A DNA stretch of 64,000 bases from Halorientalis litorea (GTDB lineage Archaea > Halobacteriota > Halobacteria > Halobacteriales > Haloarculaceae): the NCBI RefSeq assembly GCF_023028225.1, contig NZ_CP095482.1, positions 186,001-250,000 of the forward strand, read 5' to 3'. How positions within the stretch are numbered: position 1 is the stretch's first letter; each line of letters opens with the position of its first letter. Shown in pieces: positions 34,763 through 43,744 of the stretch. The notes beneath the pieces were generated by a model that did not search any database, had not been told where the DNA came from, and saw only the letters and a list, made by a program, of their open reading frames with translations. Both the position numbers and the translations under genes were made by a program.

Positions 34763-36428
34763 CACAGACGAGTACGAACACTACGAGGCAGTCGTCGTCG
34801 GTGCCGGGCCGGGCGGTGCGGCGGCGGCCGCGGCACTGGCCAACAGCGGCGTCGAGACGCTGGTGTTGGAGCGGGGCACCGAATCCGGGTCGAAGAACGT
34901 CAGCGGCGGACTCATCTACGCCGAGGAGTCCGCGCCACACACCATCGACGACTTCTTCCCGGCGTTCCGCGAGGAGGCCAGCGAGCGGCCGGTCACGGAG
35001 TACTACCTCCACAACATCGCCGGGCGGCAGGTCAAGACCGTCGACATGACCGACCTCCACGAACACGATACGGCGTGGTCGGACGCCGTCCTGCGGCGAC
35101 ACATGGACTCGTGGCTCGAAGAGCGCGTCCACGAACTGACGAGAAAGACGGGCGGCGGCCTGCTGACCGGCGTGCGCGTGAACGGCCTCCTCCGGGACCA
35201 CGGCGAGATAGTCGGCGTGACCTGCGACGAACTGGACCCCATCACGGCCGACACCATCGTCGCCGCCGACGGCGTGAACTCCGAACTCGCCCGCGACGCG
35301 GGCTTGATGGACTGGGAGGAACCGGACGAGTGGTTCCAAGGCGTCAAAGCAGTCGTGGACGTGCCGGCGGACGCCATCGACGAGCGGTTCGGCGTCGGCC
35401 CGGACGAGGGTGCCGCACACCTGTTCTCTGGGAACCTCTTCGAGGGCGTCCGCGGCGGGGGGTTCCTCTACACGAACGAGGAGTCACTGTCCATCGGGAC
35501 CGTCTTCCACCTCGACTCGCTGGTGGCGGAGGAAGCCGAACCACACGAACTGCTCGACGGCCTCCTGACGCACCCTCTGCTCGCGCAGTGGCTCGGAGAC
35601 GAGTACGAGGAGTTGGAGTACGGGGCCAAACTCGTTCCCGACTCGAAGAAGGTGGCAAACCCCTCGCCACATCGGGGCCGTCTCCTACTGGTCGGTGACG
35701 CCGCCGGACAGATGCAGGCTCAAGGCCCGATTATCAAGGGGATGAACCACGCCGTCACTGCGGGCGCGCTGGCCGGGGAAGCCGTCGCGGAGGCTCGTGT
35801 CGAGAACCAGCCGGCAAGCGCGGGCGAGCGATACGAGCAGAAACTCCACGAGGAGGGCGTGATGCGAAAACTCCGTCCGACCCGCTACCGGGCGGTCAGT
35901 GCCGTCGCCGAGAACGGGCCGGTGACGGCGGCGGCGGACGCCGTGCTCGGGTCGGCCGTCGGCCGGGTGGGGATGAAACTCGCCGACAAGGCGGGCCTGC
36001 TCGACTGGGGGTTCAACTCGCCGTTCGTGGTCGGGATGCTCCCCGACACGGGGACGCCGTACGTGACGATGCCGACGGCCATCGCGGAGGCACTCGGCAC
36101 GCGCGTCACCGACGAGAGCGAGATAGAGCCGCCGGAGTTGGCCGACCGCATCGGCGACCTGACTTACGACGTAGGCGACCCGCACATCGACCTGGTCGAC
36201 AACTCCTTCGAGGCGAGCGGGGCGGCCGTCGCGGCCTGCCCGGTCAGCGCGAAGGACTTCGGCGGCGGCTGTTACCGCGACGAGCGGGTGAAGACCAACG
36301 GCCACGAGGAGCACCTCGTCAGCCTCGACACACAGCCCTGCGTGGAGTGCGGGACCTGTGCCGTCGTCGCCGAGACGGACTGGGAACACCCCGCCGGCGG
36401 GAAAGGTGTCGAGTTCAAGCAGGGCTGA
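34755..36428 (+). CDS. fixC: FixC-type ETF:quinone oxidoreductase with fused FixX ferredoxin domain
   Basis: A 557-residue FAD protein. The dinucleotide fold VVVGAGPGGAAAAAALANSG is at about 13-32 and LLLVGDAAGQMQAQGP is the second FAD motif. The C-terminal 110 residues are a FixX-like domain: AACPV and CVECGTCAVV supply four cysteines for one [4Fe-4S] cluster and the end W-HPAGGKGVEF matches FixX/ETF-QO. It passes electrons from reduced ETF to membrane quinone. The ATG at 34755 is preferred to a GTG three codons earlier. The gene completes a fixA-fixB-fixCX operon. Confidence 0.92.
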   Translation: MSDTDEYEHYEAVVVGAGPGGAAAAAALANSGVETLVLERGTESGSKNVSGGLIYAEESAPHTIDDFFPAFREEASERPVTEYYLHNIAGRQVKTVDMTDLHEHDTAWSDAVLRRHMDSWLEERVHELTRKTGGGLLTGVRVNGLLRDHGEIVGVTCDELDPITADTIVAADGVNSELARDAGLMDWEEPDEWFQGVKAVVDVPADAIDERFGVGPDEGAAHLFSGNLFEGVRGGGFLYTNEESLSIGTVFHLDSLVAEEAEPHELLDGLLTHPLLAQWLGDEYEELEYGAKLVPDSKKVANPSPHRGRLLLVGDAAGQMQAQGPIIKGMNHAVTAGALAGEAVAEARVENQPASAGERYEQKLHEEGVMRKLRPTRYRAVSAVAENGPVTAAADAVLGSAVGRVGMKLADKAGLLDWGFNSPFVVGMLPDTGTPYVTMPTAIAEALGTRVTDESEIEPPELADRIGDLTYDVGDPHIDLVDNSFEASGAAVAACPVSAKDFGGGCYRDERVKTNGHEEHLVSLDTQPCVECGTCAVVAETDWEHPAGGKGVEFKQG

Positions 36429-36430
36429 GA

Positions 36431-36823
36431 ATGCCCGACCGGGAGTACGGGGACCGAATCCGCGCGCTACGGCGGCAGTACCGCGAGGACAGGCAGGCGT
36501 TCGACCCGCCCGAGGACCCACCGGCGTCGGACCGCGCGATGTCGCTCTGCCGTGAGGGACTCGGGCCGACGGTCATGGTGTACGTCGACGCCCGCGCGAA
36601 CGACTGGGGCGTCCGGTTCTCGGAGTCGGAGTTCGACGCCCTCCACGAGACGCTGAACGGCTATCTCGAACTGTACGCGGCCTGTTACGGCGTCGACATC
36701 CACGCCGACGTCACCGTCCGGGAAGCCGCCGAGTTGCTACTCGACACGCACAACGTCCGTGACGTGGCCGCGATGCTCACGGGCGTTCCCGCCCGGCACG
36801 GCGAGAACGGCACCAACGCTTAA
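36431..36823 (+). CDS. uncharacterised haloarchaeal protein downstream of fixCX
   Basis: A 130-residue soluble protein starting MPDREYGDRIRALRRQYRED, two bases after the fixC stop, so it is part of the same operon. It contains LGPTVMVYVDARANDWGVRF and ends with a helical acidic region. I recognise a family confined to haloarchaea (of the DUF8055 kind) but no function. Co-transcription suggests a role connected to the ETF complex, by inference. Confidence 0.65.
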   Translation: MPDREYGDRIRALRRQYREDRQAFDPPEDPPASDRAMSLCREGLGPTVMVYVDARANDWGVRFSESEFDALHETLNGYLELYAACYGVDIHADVTVREAAELLLDTHNVRDVAAMLTGVPARHGENGTNA

Positions 36824-36848
36824 GTAGTGTTCCGTGCTACCGAACCAC

Positions 36849-37583
36849 ATGGGAATGACCGAGAGTCTCCAGTTCGAACACCGCGGGCGGAAAGACGTGT
36901 ACGAGTTCGTCGAGAGTCACGGCGAGGTTCGGCCGGACAGAGCGCGTGACGCGCTCTCGATGGACGCACGCGAGTTCGGCCACCACGTCGCCATCCTGAA
37001 ACGCGACGGCCTGCTCGAAGAGACAGCGGCGGACCACCTCAGAATCGCCTACGACAGCGGCGTCGCCGAGGAGTACGAGGAGGGTGACGTCGAGTTCACC
37101 ATCCGGCAGGCCCGACAGGAGGACATCACCGGACTGGTCGGTGCCATCCGGGCCGCAGTCGAGAGCGGGACGTACGTCGTCGCCGAGAGCGTCGCCGACA
37201 TCATCGACCACGAGGAGGTACTGCTCCGCCACAACGAACTCGAATCGCGGATGTTCTTCGTCGCCTGCGTCGACGACGACGTGGTCGGCTGGGTCCACAT
37301 CCGCCACCCGGAGATGGAGAAACTCAGTCACACCGCGGAACTCACGCTCGGCGTCCTCGAAGCCTACCGCGGGCACGGCATCGGGAGCCACCTCATGCAG
37401 CGTGGCCTAGAGTGGGCCGCCTCGCAGGGCACCGAGAAGATATACAACAGCGTCCCCTCGACGAACGAGGGTGCCATCGCGTTCCTCAAGGAACACGACT
37501 GGACCGAAGACGCCCGCCGCGAGGACCACTACAAACTCGACGGCGAGTACATCGACGAGGTGATGATGGAGCGGGACCTCTAG
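36849..37583 (+). CDS. GNAT N-acetyltransferase with N-terminal winged helix-like domain
   Basis: A 244-residue protein. Residues about 8-70 (HRGRKDVYEFVESHGEVRPD and HHVAILKRDGLLEETAADHL) look like a winged helix; from about 80 a GNAT domain follows, with AELTLGVLEAYRGHGIGSHL as the acetyl-CoA-binding motif. The fusion resembles haloarchaeal protein acetyltransferases annotated Pat-like. The substrate is not known; protein lysine acetylation is possible. Its stop shares three bases with the stop of the convergent small zinc protein. Confidence 0.85.
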   Translation: MGMTESLQFEHRGRKDVYEFVESHGEVRPDRARDALSMDAREFGHHVAILKRDGLLEETAADHLRIAYDSGVAEEYEEGDVEFTIRQARQEDITGLVGAIRAAVESGTYVVAESVADIIDHEEVLLRHNELESRMFFVACVDDDVVGWVHIRHPEMEKLSHTAELTLGVLEAYRGHGIGSHLMQRGLEWAASQGTEKIYNSVPSTNEGAIAFLKEHDWTEDARREDHYKLDGEYIDEVMMERDL

Positions 37584-37735
37584 AGGTCGGCCCCGTCCAG
37601 CGGGTCGGCGACCACGCCGTCTTTCTGCGCCCAGACGCGGGCGTGCCCCGCACACACCTCGCGGTTCTCGGCCCACGGGATGTGGAGACGCACCGCGGCC
37701 GTCTCGGTACACCCCTCTTCTGTACACTCGCCCAT
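37580..37735 (-). CDS. 51-residue probable zinc-binding protein
   Basis: The minus strand encodes MGECTEEGCTETAAVRLHIP and, further on, REVCAGHARVWAQKDGV, ending LDGADL. C4, C9, C28 and H31 form a compact metal site of the CxxxxC...CxxH type. It falls exactly between the GNAT and DUF456 genes and fills the gap without overlap apart from the stop, has an ATG start and haloarchaeal-style composition. I know no function; small zinc proteins are frequent in haloarchaea. Confidence 0.7.
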   Translation of the reverse strand: MGECTEEGCTETAAVRLHIPWAENREVCAGHARVWAQKDGVVADPLDGADL

Positions 37736-37772
37736 ACGAGCCTTTCGTGCAGGCAGGACAAGCCGGTTTCCC

Positions 37773-38270
37773 TCAGACGAACACGACGACCAACAGCGCG
37801 ACGAACAGCGTCGCCGTGAGCAGGACCTGAGCGACGGCCGAAGCGAGCATCCCCAGCGTCGTGTAGGCCGCCGTCCGCGCGCTCGCCCGCACCTCGTCGG
37901 TCCGGCTCAGTTCCGCGAGGAAGACGACGCCGGCCACGCCCGCGAGAATGCCGAACGGTCCGGCGACGAAAAAGAGGGCGAACCCGGCGACGCCCGCGGC
38001 CACCGTCGTCAGCGTCGACGCGCCGCTCGCCTTCGCGGAGATGGCCCCCGCCAGCCAGTCCACGGCCACGGCGAACAAGCCGACGAGGGTGAGCAACACC
38101 AGCACCCACAGCGCGGGGTCACTGTAGCCGGTCCCCCACCAGTAGAGGTACAGTCCCGACAGCGACAGTACCGCCCCCGGAACGAGCGGGACGACGCTGC
38201 CGACGACGCCGACGAGAGCCAGCGTGAGCGCGAGCCACGTCACGGGGTCCTGTCCGAGCACGGCCGTCAT
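37773..38270 (-). CDS. DUF456 family membrane protein
   Basis: A 165-residue protein with five hydrophobic segments. VVGSVVPLVPGAVLSLSGLY and AKASGASTLTTVAAGVAG are the glycine/proline pattern of DUF456, repeated twice (again at FVAGPFGILAGVAGVVF). The family is of unknown function. The ATG at 38270 gives a four-base overlap with tmcA upstream; the longer frame through tmcA is rejected. Co-transcription with tmcA is likely. Confidence 0.8.
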   Translation of the reverse strand: MTAVLGQDPVTWLALTLALVGVVGSVVPLVPGAVLSLSGLYLYWWGTGYSDPALWVLVLLTLVGLFAVAVDWLAGAISAKASGASTLTTVAAGVAGFALFFVAGPFGILAGVAGVVFLAELSRTDEVRASARTAAYTTLGMLASAVAQVLLTATLFVALLVVVFV

Positions 38271-40504
38271 CGGTAGCGGTCGGCCTCCGTCAGTGCCGCG
38301 TCGTTCCCGAAGGCGTCCACGAGCGGTTCGAAGGCAGTCCCGAACGCCCGCATGCACTCGGCCGTCGAGGGGTACGACGACGCCGCGGCAACCGCGTCCC
38401 AGGGCCGCCCCTGCAGTCCTTTGCGGACGAGCAGTCGCTCCTGTCGGTCGGTCAGATCCGCGTCGGTGTCGGTCACGAAGTACGCCACGGCGAGCCGTCG
38501 GTACGGTCCCGGAGCCATGTCGAACAGGCCCGGGCCGAAGGCGGCACTCGCGACCTGTCGCCACTCCCAGTCGGCGAGATGCGGGTCGTACTCCCGCGAG
38601 AGAGGACCGAGGACGGCGCGTACTACGTCCGCGTCGGCGTCACGGAGTGGGTCGGCCAGCACCGCGCCGATGCGGGCGACGAACTGGGCTGCGTGTCGGT
38701 CGGCGAGCGCGCGCCCGGCCTCGCTCGTCGGGTCGAGCATGAGGGCCGAGTACTCGCCGCTCGTGTCGTTGCGCGTCGTCGAGAGGTGGACCGGCGTGTA
38801 GCCGTTCGTAGCCCAGAAGTCGACGAGGCTCGGCGTCGCACCGTAGCCGACGCCGAGCCAGTCCACGTCGTCGGCGAACTCCGCCCGCATCGCTTCGAGG
38901 AGTGCCGAGCCGAGCCCCCGCGAACGGGCGGCGTGGTGTGTCGCGATACGGAGGACGCGCATCCCGACCGGATTCCCCGCCGCCTCGTCCCGCAGTTGGG
39001 TCGTGAGCACGTCCGGGAGCATGTTCCCCCGGATACGGCTCCCGTCGCACATGGCGGCTCGTGTCTCCGATTCGAGTCCGCCCTCGCGAGCCAGTAGTGC
39101 GACAGAGACGACGTGGCCGTCGTGAACCAGCGCGCGAACCGAGACGTTCGGCGCGTCGAGGAGGCGCGCCACGTCGTCGGGTTCCGTGCGGTAGTGGGCC
39201 AACACGAGCAGTCCGAAGACTTCGCGCAGTCGATTCTCGTCCGCGAGCAGTTCGGTGGGCGAGAGTGCGGCGTACTCCACAGTCTCGGGCGTGGCGTCGG
39301 CGACGAGTTCCGCGACCGGTGGCCGCGCGTCGAGGAGGAGGGCACGGAACCCCCACACCTCCACTGGGTCGCCCGCGGCGTACCGAATCGGGTCGTCGAG
39401 ATGGGCCTCGGTCACCTCGTGGTCGCTCTCCGTCAGCCGGTCCCGGAACCGGACCGAGAACCCCCGGCCCGCTCCCTCGTAGCCGTGGATGGTCGTGGCG
39501 AACGCGACGGCGGGCGCGTCGAGGAACGAAGCGAGGACGCCGACGGGAAGTGCGGCCGCCTCGTCCACGATGACCACGTCCGGGTCGCCCGGGAGCGCGG
39601 TTGCGTCGGCGGCACGCTCGAACCGGACCCGGCCCTCGGCCGTCCGCAGGTCACGCGGCGACTCGTCACTCGGCGTACCCACGAGGGCATCGTTCTCATC
39701 GAGCGTCTCGTGTGCCCGCTCGAAGACCGTCGCGGCGTTGCGGTAGTCGGGGGCCGTCACGAGGATGTCCCGGCCAGCCATCGCGAGGGCGGCGGCGGCG
39801 AACCCGCAGGCACTCGACTTCCCGCGGCCACGGTCGGACTCCACCACGACGGCCTGCTCGTCGTCCCGGAGGACTTCGAGGGCGTGGACCGCCCGGGCTT
39901 GGTCCTCGGTCAGGCACGCCGTGTAGACGCTAGACGGAAACGTGGCGTCCGATGGGACCGTCACGTCGTGGTCCGGTCGGTGTGGGTCCGGGTCGGTCAG
40001 GCCGTCGCGCTCGACAGTCCCGGCGTCCACGTCGACGATTGCGATGCCAGGGTGCGCGCGGAGCGTCTCGACCAGCCGTGTCCGGAAGTGGCCGGTCACG
40101 TCGGCCACGTCCGCGGGCGGTGCCGCGAGCGTCTCGTCGAACGCGTCGCGTCTGTCGGGCCACTCCGCCAACGACGGCGTCAGCAACACGAGGAGGCCGC
40201 CGCCGTCCACCGCACCGACGGCCCGACCGAGGGCGTTCGGTCGGCACTCCTCGTGTACGTCGAGGACGACGGCCTCACGCGTTGTCCCGAGCAAGTCGCC
40301 GGAGTGTCCGATGGGGAGGTGTTCACAGTCGAGTGTCGGGTCGGGACCCACGAGCGTCGCCGCCGTAGCGGGGATTTCGGCGGCGTCGAGTACCGCACGC
40401 GCTCCGTCGTACCCCGAACTGGCGGTTCCGGCGAGGACGAGGACGCGACGCTCGTCCGCTCGCTGGGCGTCCCGGCGGAGGGCTGTCGTCACCTCGGCGA
40501 GCAT
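38267..40504 (-). CDS. tmcA: tRNA(Met) cytidine acetyltransferase TmcA
   Basis: A 745-residue multidomain enzyme. An N-terminal domain (to about 180) precedes a helicase-like ATPase: [20 protein letters not shown] (Walker A) and [18 protein letters not shown] (Walker B). A GNAT domain follows ([20 protein letters not shown] as acetyl-CoA motif), then a tRNA-binding tail. It uses ATP and acetyl-CoA to make N4-acetylcytidine in tRNA and, in archaea, rRNA. Length agrees with archaeal TmcA/Nat10 homologues. It is divergent from the rpl7ae leader. Confidence 0.94.
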   Translation of the reverse strand: MLAEVTTALRRDAQRADERRVLVLAGTASSGYDGARAVLDAAEIPATAATLVGPDPTLDCEHLPIGHSGDLLGTTREAVVLDVHEECRPNALGRAVGAVDGGGLLVLLTPSLAEWPDRRDAFDETLAAPPADVADVTGHFRTRLVETLRAHPGIAIVDVDAGTVERDGLTDPDPHRPDHDVTVPSDATFPSSVYTACLTEDQARAVHALEVLRDDEQAVVVESDRGRGKSSACGFAAAALAMAGRDILVTAPDYRNAATVFERAHETLDENDALVGTPSDESPRDLRTAEGRVRFERAADATALPGDPDVVIVDEAAALPVGVLASFLDAPAVAFATTIHGYEGAGRGFSVRFRDRLTESDHEVTEAHLDDPIRYAAGDPVEVWGFRALLLDARPPVAELVADATPETVEYAALSPTELLADENRLREVFGLLVLAHYRTEPDDVARLLDAPNVSVRALVHDGHVVSVALLAREGGLESETRAAMCDGSRIRGNMLPDVLTTQLRDEAAGNPVGMRVLRIATHHAARSRGLGSALLEAMRAEFADDVDWLGVGYGATPSLVDFWATNGYTPVHLSTTRNDTSGEYSALMLDPTSEAGRALADRHAAQFVARIGAVLADPLRDADADVVRAVLGPLSREYDPHLADWEWRQVASAAFGPGLFDMAPGPYRRLAVAYFVTDTDADLTDRQERLLVRKGLQGRPWDAVAAASSYPSTAECMRAFGTAFEPLVDAFGNDAALTEADRYR

Positions 40505-40612
40505 ACTCCAACAGTACCGTGGTGGGGGCTTGGGTGTGGCGGTCGTCCCGTCGCTGTCCCGACAATCGTGGGCGTGTGTGGGGCTGTCACTCGCTTTTCG
40601 GCATCGAAAGGG

Positions 40613-40729
40613 CTTTTAGCGGAGCGGGGCCACTCACGGGTACAGCCTGTGCGGGGTTGATGATGCTCCTAGCCTCTCAGGACTCTCAGGCGGGGGAGCG
40701 CGAGCCCACGGACAGGAGGAGATTACCAA
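40613..40729 (+). promoter_or_regulatory. rpl7ae promoter and leader with UGAUGA box, direct repeat and Shine-Dalgarno
   Basis: CTTTTAG (40613-40619) is the likely TATA box, giving a leader of about 90 bases. It holds TGATGA at 40658-40663, the core of the kink-turn C box that L7Ae binds; a direct repeat CTCTCAGGA/CTCTCAGGC (40674-40682 and 40683-40691); and AGGAGGAG at 40714-40721, a strong Shine-Dalgarno eight bases before ATG. Leadered, SD-led initiation is uncommon in haloarchaea. A matching D box (CTGA) is not evident, so binding by L7Ae is inference. Confidence 0.5.
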
Positions 40730-41091
40730 TGTCAGTATACGTTGATTTCGACGTTCCGGCGGACCTCGCCGACGACGCCCTCGAGGCACTCGAGGTCGCG
40801 CGGGACACGGGAACAGTAAAGAAGGGTACAAACGAGACGACCAAAGCAGTCGAGCGCGGGAACGCCGACCTCGTGTACGTCGCCGAGGACGTACAGCCGG
40901 AGGAAATCGTCATGCACCTCCCCGAACTGTCCGACGAGAAGGCGATTCCGTACCTGTTCGTCGAGACGCAGGACGATATCGGCCACGCCGCCGGCCTCGA
41001 AGTCGGTAGTGCCGCGGCGGCCATCGTCGACGGTGGCGACGCCGCCGCCGACATCGACGACATCGCCGACAAACTCGAAGACCTTCAGTGA
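40730..41091 (+). CDS. rpl7ae: 50S ribosomal protein L7Ae
   Basis: A 120-residue protein starting [20 protein letters not shown]. It has the L7Ae core: [20 protein letters not shown] (kink-turn recognition), [19 protein letters not shown] and [20 protein letters not shown]. In archaea L7Ae is shared by the ribosome, C/D and H/ACA sRNPs and RNase P. It starts the L7Ae-S28e-L24e-NDK operon. Partners Nop5 and fibrillarin are encoded at 51.5-52.9 kb in this window. Confidence 0.97.
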
Positions 41092-41097
41092 TACACG

Positions 41098-41328
41098 ATG
41101 AGTGAATCGGAATCCGAAGGCGACGGCGGTTCGACGCCCGCCGAGGTCATCGAAGTCGTCGGCCGAACCGGCATGCACGGCGAGGCGATGCAGGTCAAGT
41201 GCCGCATCGGCGAGGGCGAGAACCAAGGCCGCATCATCACGCGGAACGTCCTCGGGCCGGTCCGTGAGGGCGACGTACTCCAACTCCGCGAGACGGCCCG
41301 CGAAGCCGACCAGATTGGAGGACAATAA
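41098..41328 (+). CDS. rps28e: 30S ribosomal protein S28e
   Basis: A 76-residue S28e, with [20 protein letters not shown] and [20 protein letters not shown], an OB-fold protein near the mRNA exit region of the small subunit. It ends EADQIGGQ and overlaps rpl24e by one base. Confidence 0.97.
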   Translation: MSESESEGDGGSTPAEVIEVVGRTGMHGEAMQVKCRIGEGENQGRIITRNVLGPVREGDVLQLRETAREADQIGGQ

Positions 41329-41702
41329 TGCCCCGAACCCGAGAGTGTGACTACTGTGGCGACGACATCGAGCCCGGAACCGGGACGATGCTCGTCCGTA
41401 ACGACGGGTCGACCGTCGACTACTGCTCGTCGAAGTGTGAGAAAAACGCCGACCTCGGCCGCGAAGCGCGCGACGTGGAGTGGACCGAAGAGGGTCGCGG
41501 CCCCGAAGGCGGAGCCGAACCCGACGAGGAGCCGGACGCGGACGAAGAACCAGACATCGAGGCGGAACCGGCCGCAGACGAGGACGCAGACGAGAGCGGT
41601 GCCGCACCGGACCTCGAGTCGGCCGAAGCCGAAGCCGAGGACGACACCGAAGCGGCCGACGCGGACGGTGCAGACGACGCCGAGGCCGAGGAGGACGCAT
41701 GA
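41328..41702 (+). CDS. rpl24e: 50S ribosomal protein L24e with acidic C-terminal extension
   Basis: A 124-residue protein. The first 62 residues are a complete L24e: zinc ligands [20 protein letters not shown] and YCSSKCEKN, ending [10 protein letters not shown]. The rest is a nearly pure Asp/Glu/Ala tail with no homologous domain. Known haloarchaeal L24e proteins are close to 65 residues, so the tail roughly doubles the size. It overlaps ndk by four bases. Confidence 0.95.
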   Translation: MPRTRECDYCGDDIEPGTGTMLVRNDGSTVDYCSSKCEKNADLGREARDVEWTEEGRGPEGGAEPDEEPDADEEPDIEAEPAADEDADESGAAPDLESAEAEAEDDTEAADADGADDAEAEEDA

Positions 41703-42178
41703 GCCACCACGACGAGCGTACTTTCGTGATGGCAAAGCCGGACGCGGTCCAGCGCGGCCTCGTCGGTGAAATCATCGACCGACTCGAAGGTCGCGGCCTG
41801 AAGCTCGTCGGTGCGAAGTTCATGCAGATAGACGAGGACCTCGCACACCAGCACTACGGCGAACACGAGGACGAGCCGTTCTTCGACGACCTCGTGGCGT
41901 TCATCACGTCCGGGCCAGTCATGGCGATGGTCTGGGAAGGTGCCGACGCGACGCGACAGGTCCGACAGATGATGGGGACGACCGACCCTGCCGAGGCACA
42001 GCCGGGCACCATCCGCGGTGACCTCGGCCTCGACCTCGGACAGAACGTCATCCACGGCTCCGACCACGAAGACCCCGGTGCCAACGAGCGCGAAATCGAC
42101 CTGTTCTTCGACGAGGACGAACTGGTCGACTACGACCGCAGCGACGAACCGTGGGTCTACGAGGACGTCGACAACTGA
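41699..42178 (+). CDS. ndk: nucleoside diphosphate kinase
   Basis: A 159-residue NDK, transferring the gamma phosphate between nucleoside di- and triphosphates. [20 protein letters not shown] begins the conserved part, the active-site histidine is in [20 protein letters not shown], and [20 protein letters not shown] is the Kpn-loop region. The ATG at 41699 overlaps the rpl24e stop by four bases; the longer upstream frame lies inside rpl24e. It ends the ribosomal operon. Confidence 0.97.
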   Translation: MSHHDERTFVMAKPDAVQRGLVGEIIDRLEGRGLKLVGAKFMQIDEDLAHQHYGEHEDEPFFDDLVAFITSGPVMAMVWEGADATRQVRQMMGTTDPAEAQPGTIRGDLGLDLGQNVIHGSDHEDPGANEREIDLFFDEDELVDYDRSDEPWVYEDVDN

Positions 42179-42253
42179 CCCCGACGCGGACCCGTTTTTC
42201 GCCGGCCGTTAACTCGTCAGTAGCTATTAGGTCACCGCGCTGATACGGCCACC

Positions 42254-42619
42254 ATGGCCGTATTCCGGACGGTGTTGCAGGGTGGCGTGCTAACGTCCGA
42301 GTCACTGTTCTTCTTGCTCGTCCTCGGCGTGTTGGGCGTGCCGCCGCTAGTCGCGACAGTCGGGGCCGTTCTGAACCGTGACCACTCGTTTCAGTACCTC
42401 CTCACGGCCGCAGTGGCAATCCTGACGGCCTTTCTCCTGACCGGCGCGAGCCAGTTCGAACACCCGTGGGCCGCGCTCGCTATCGGTGGCGTCCTCCTCG
42501 CCATCGCTCGTCACCTGTGGGCTGTCAGGAACCGCCGAACCGACTTCGCCGTCGTCGCCGGCATCTACCTGATGCCGGTCGGGTTGTCGGTGGCACTACT
42601 GGTGCAGGAACTGTCCTAA
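42254..42619 (+). CDS. small membrane protein, function unknown
   Basis: A 121-residue protein with four hydrophobic segments: ESLFFLLVLGVLGVPPLVAT, YLLTAAVAILTAFLLTGASQ, WAALAIGGVLLAIARHLWAV and DFAVVAGIYLMPVGLSVALL. No family is recognised. It stands alone between ndk and the convergent methionine synthase gene, before two hairpins. Confidence 0.6.
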   Translation: MAVFRTVLQGGVLTSESLFFLLVLGVLGVPPLVATVGAVLNRDHSFQYLLTAAVAILTAFLLTGASQFEHPWAALAIGGVLLAIARHLWAVRNRRTDFAVVAGIYLMPVGLSVALLVQELS

Positions 42620-42622
42620 AAA

Positions 42623-42646
42623 GACCACAGCCGAAGCGAGGTGGTC
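42623..42646. terminator. hairpin GACCAC / GTGGTC between convergent genes
   Basis: Perfect six-base arms and a 12-base loop that contains CGAAGCGA, similar to the GAGCGAAGCGA loops elsewhere in the window. It follows the stop at 42619 by three bases, so it may end transcription of the upstream gene. Confidence 0.5.
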
Positions 42647-42654
42647 GGCTTTGC

Positions 42655-42679
42655 CGAGGCCTCCCGTTGGTCGGCCTCG
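42655..42679. terminator. hairpin CGAGGCC / GGCCTCG next to the methionine synthase stop
   Basis: Perfect seven-base arms and an 11-base loop end one base before the metE stop codon at 42680. Position suggests a terminator for the minus-strand metE operon or a bidirectional element together with 42623-42646. Confidence 0.5.
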
Positions 42680-43744
42680 CTAGTCGTCAGCAGGCGCGGC
42701 GAAACCGACCTCGATGTCGCCGTCGTCGAGTTCCTGCTCCACTTCGCGGGCGGCCTGAACCATGTTCTCCATCTTGCCGTACGCCGCGTCACGCGGCAGG
42801 AGTTTCAGCCCGCAGTCCGGCGAGACGGTCAACTGCTCCGGGGGCACTATCTCGAACCCTTTCTTGATGTTGTCCTTGATTTCGGCGACGGACTCCACGT
42901 CGGCGACGTGGGCGTCCACGACACCCAGCGCGAGGTCCTTCGTGAACTCGTGTTCTGTGAATACGTCCAACTGCTCGTAGTTGTCGTTACAGAGTTCGAG
43001 GTCGAACTCCTCGACAGGGTAGTCGAGAATCTCGGGGTAGATACGCGAGTAGTCCCCGTAACAGACGTGCAGGCCGACGCGCACGTCGTCGGGAATCTGG
43101 TCGACAATACGGTCGAGACACTCGCCGACGATGGCGTGGTCGTCCGGCGTCGTCGCCAGCGCGGGTTCGTCTATCTGGATGTACTTCGCGCCGGCGTCCA
43201 CGAGTCGCTCTATCTCCGTGTTCACGAGGTCTGCGAGGTCGTAGGCGAGAGCCTCCTGGCTGTCGTAGACTTCGTTGAACGACCAGTTAGCGAGCGTGTA
43301 CGGGCCGGTGATGGGCACCTTCACCGGGCGGGCCGACACGTCGTCGGTGAACTCGAACTCCTCGACCAGCCACTCCTCGCCGTAGGTCACCTCGTCGACG
43401 ACAGACGGCTTGTCGAAGTAGTTGTGTCCCCACACCTTCACGCGGCCGTTGAACTCGTAGCCGTCGATGCGGTGGGCGAAGTACTCGACCATCTCGTTGC
43501 GGCGCATCTCGCCGTCGACGACCACGTCCATCCCGGTACGCTCGTGTTCGTTCGTGATGAGGCGGGCGGCGTCGTCGGTGGCCTCGTGCCAGTCGTCGTC
43601 GTCGAACTCGTGGTCCTCGTCCTCCCAGTGGTCGCGGGCGCGGTTGAGCCACGTCGGCTTGGGATAGGACCCGACCACGGTGGTCAGAAGGAAGTGGTCG
43701 GTGCCGTGTCCTTCGGGTCGGAACTGCTCGCGGGTGTCCGTCAT
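42680..43744 (-). CDS. metE: methionine synthase, MetE C-terminal-type catalytic subunit
   Basis: A 354-residue cobalamin-independent methionine synthase barrel. It holds FLLTTVVGSYPKPTWL, VVVDGEMRRNEMVEYFAHRI, QIDEPALATTP and zinc ligands HVCYGDYS and SPDCGLKLLPRDAA, the set that binds homocysteine. Length equals the catalytic half of bacterial MetE. Archaeal enzymes of this kind use a methylcorrinoid or methylated pterin donor. It overlaps the preceding metE-like gene by four bases; the pair makes the two-subunit haloarchaeal form. Confidence 0.93.
   Translation of the reverse strand: MTDTREQFRPEGHGTDHFLLTTVVGSYPKPTWLNRARDHWEDEDHEFDDDDWHEATDDAARLITNEHERTGMDVVVDGEMRRNEMVEYFAHRIDGYEFNGRVKVWGHNYFDKPSVVDEVTYGEEWLVEEFEFTDDVSARPVKVPITGPYTLANWSFNEVYDSQEALAYDLADLVNTEIERLVDAGAKYIQIDEPALATTPDDHAIVGECLDRIVDQIPDDVRVGLHVCYGDYSRIYPEILDYPVEEFDLELCNDNYEQLDVFTEHEFTKDLALGVVDAHVADVESVAEIKDNIKKGFEIVPPEQLTVSPDCGLKLLPRDAAYGKMENMVQAAREVEQELDDGDIEVGFAAPADD

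Noticed and set aside
40640-40729. A C/D box sRNA gene in the rpl7ae leader
   Set aside because: A UGAUGA box exists, but no D box (CUGA) or second C'/D' pair can be found at a suitable distance. A leader element is more likely than a free guide RNA.
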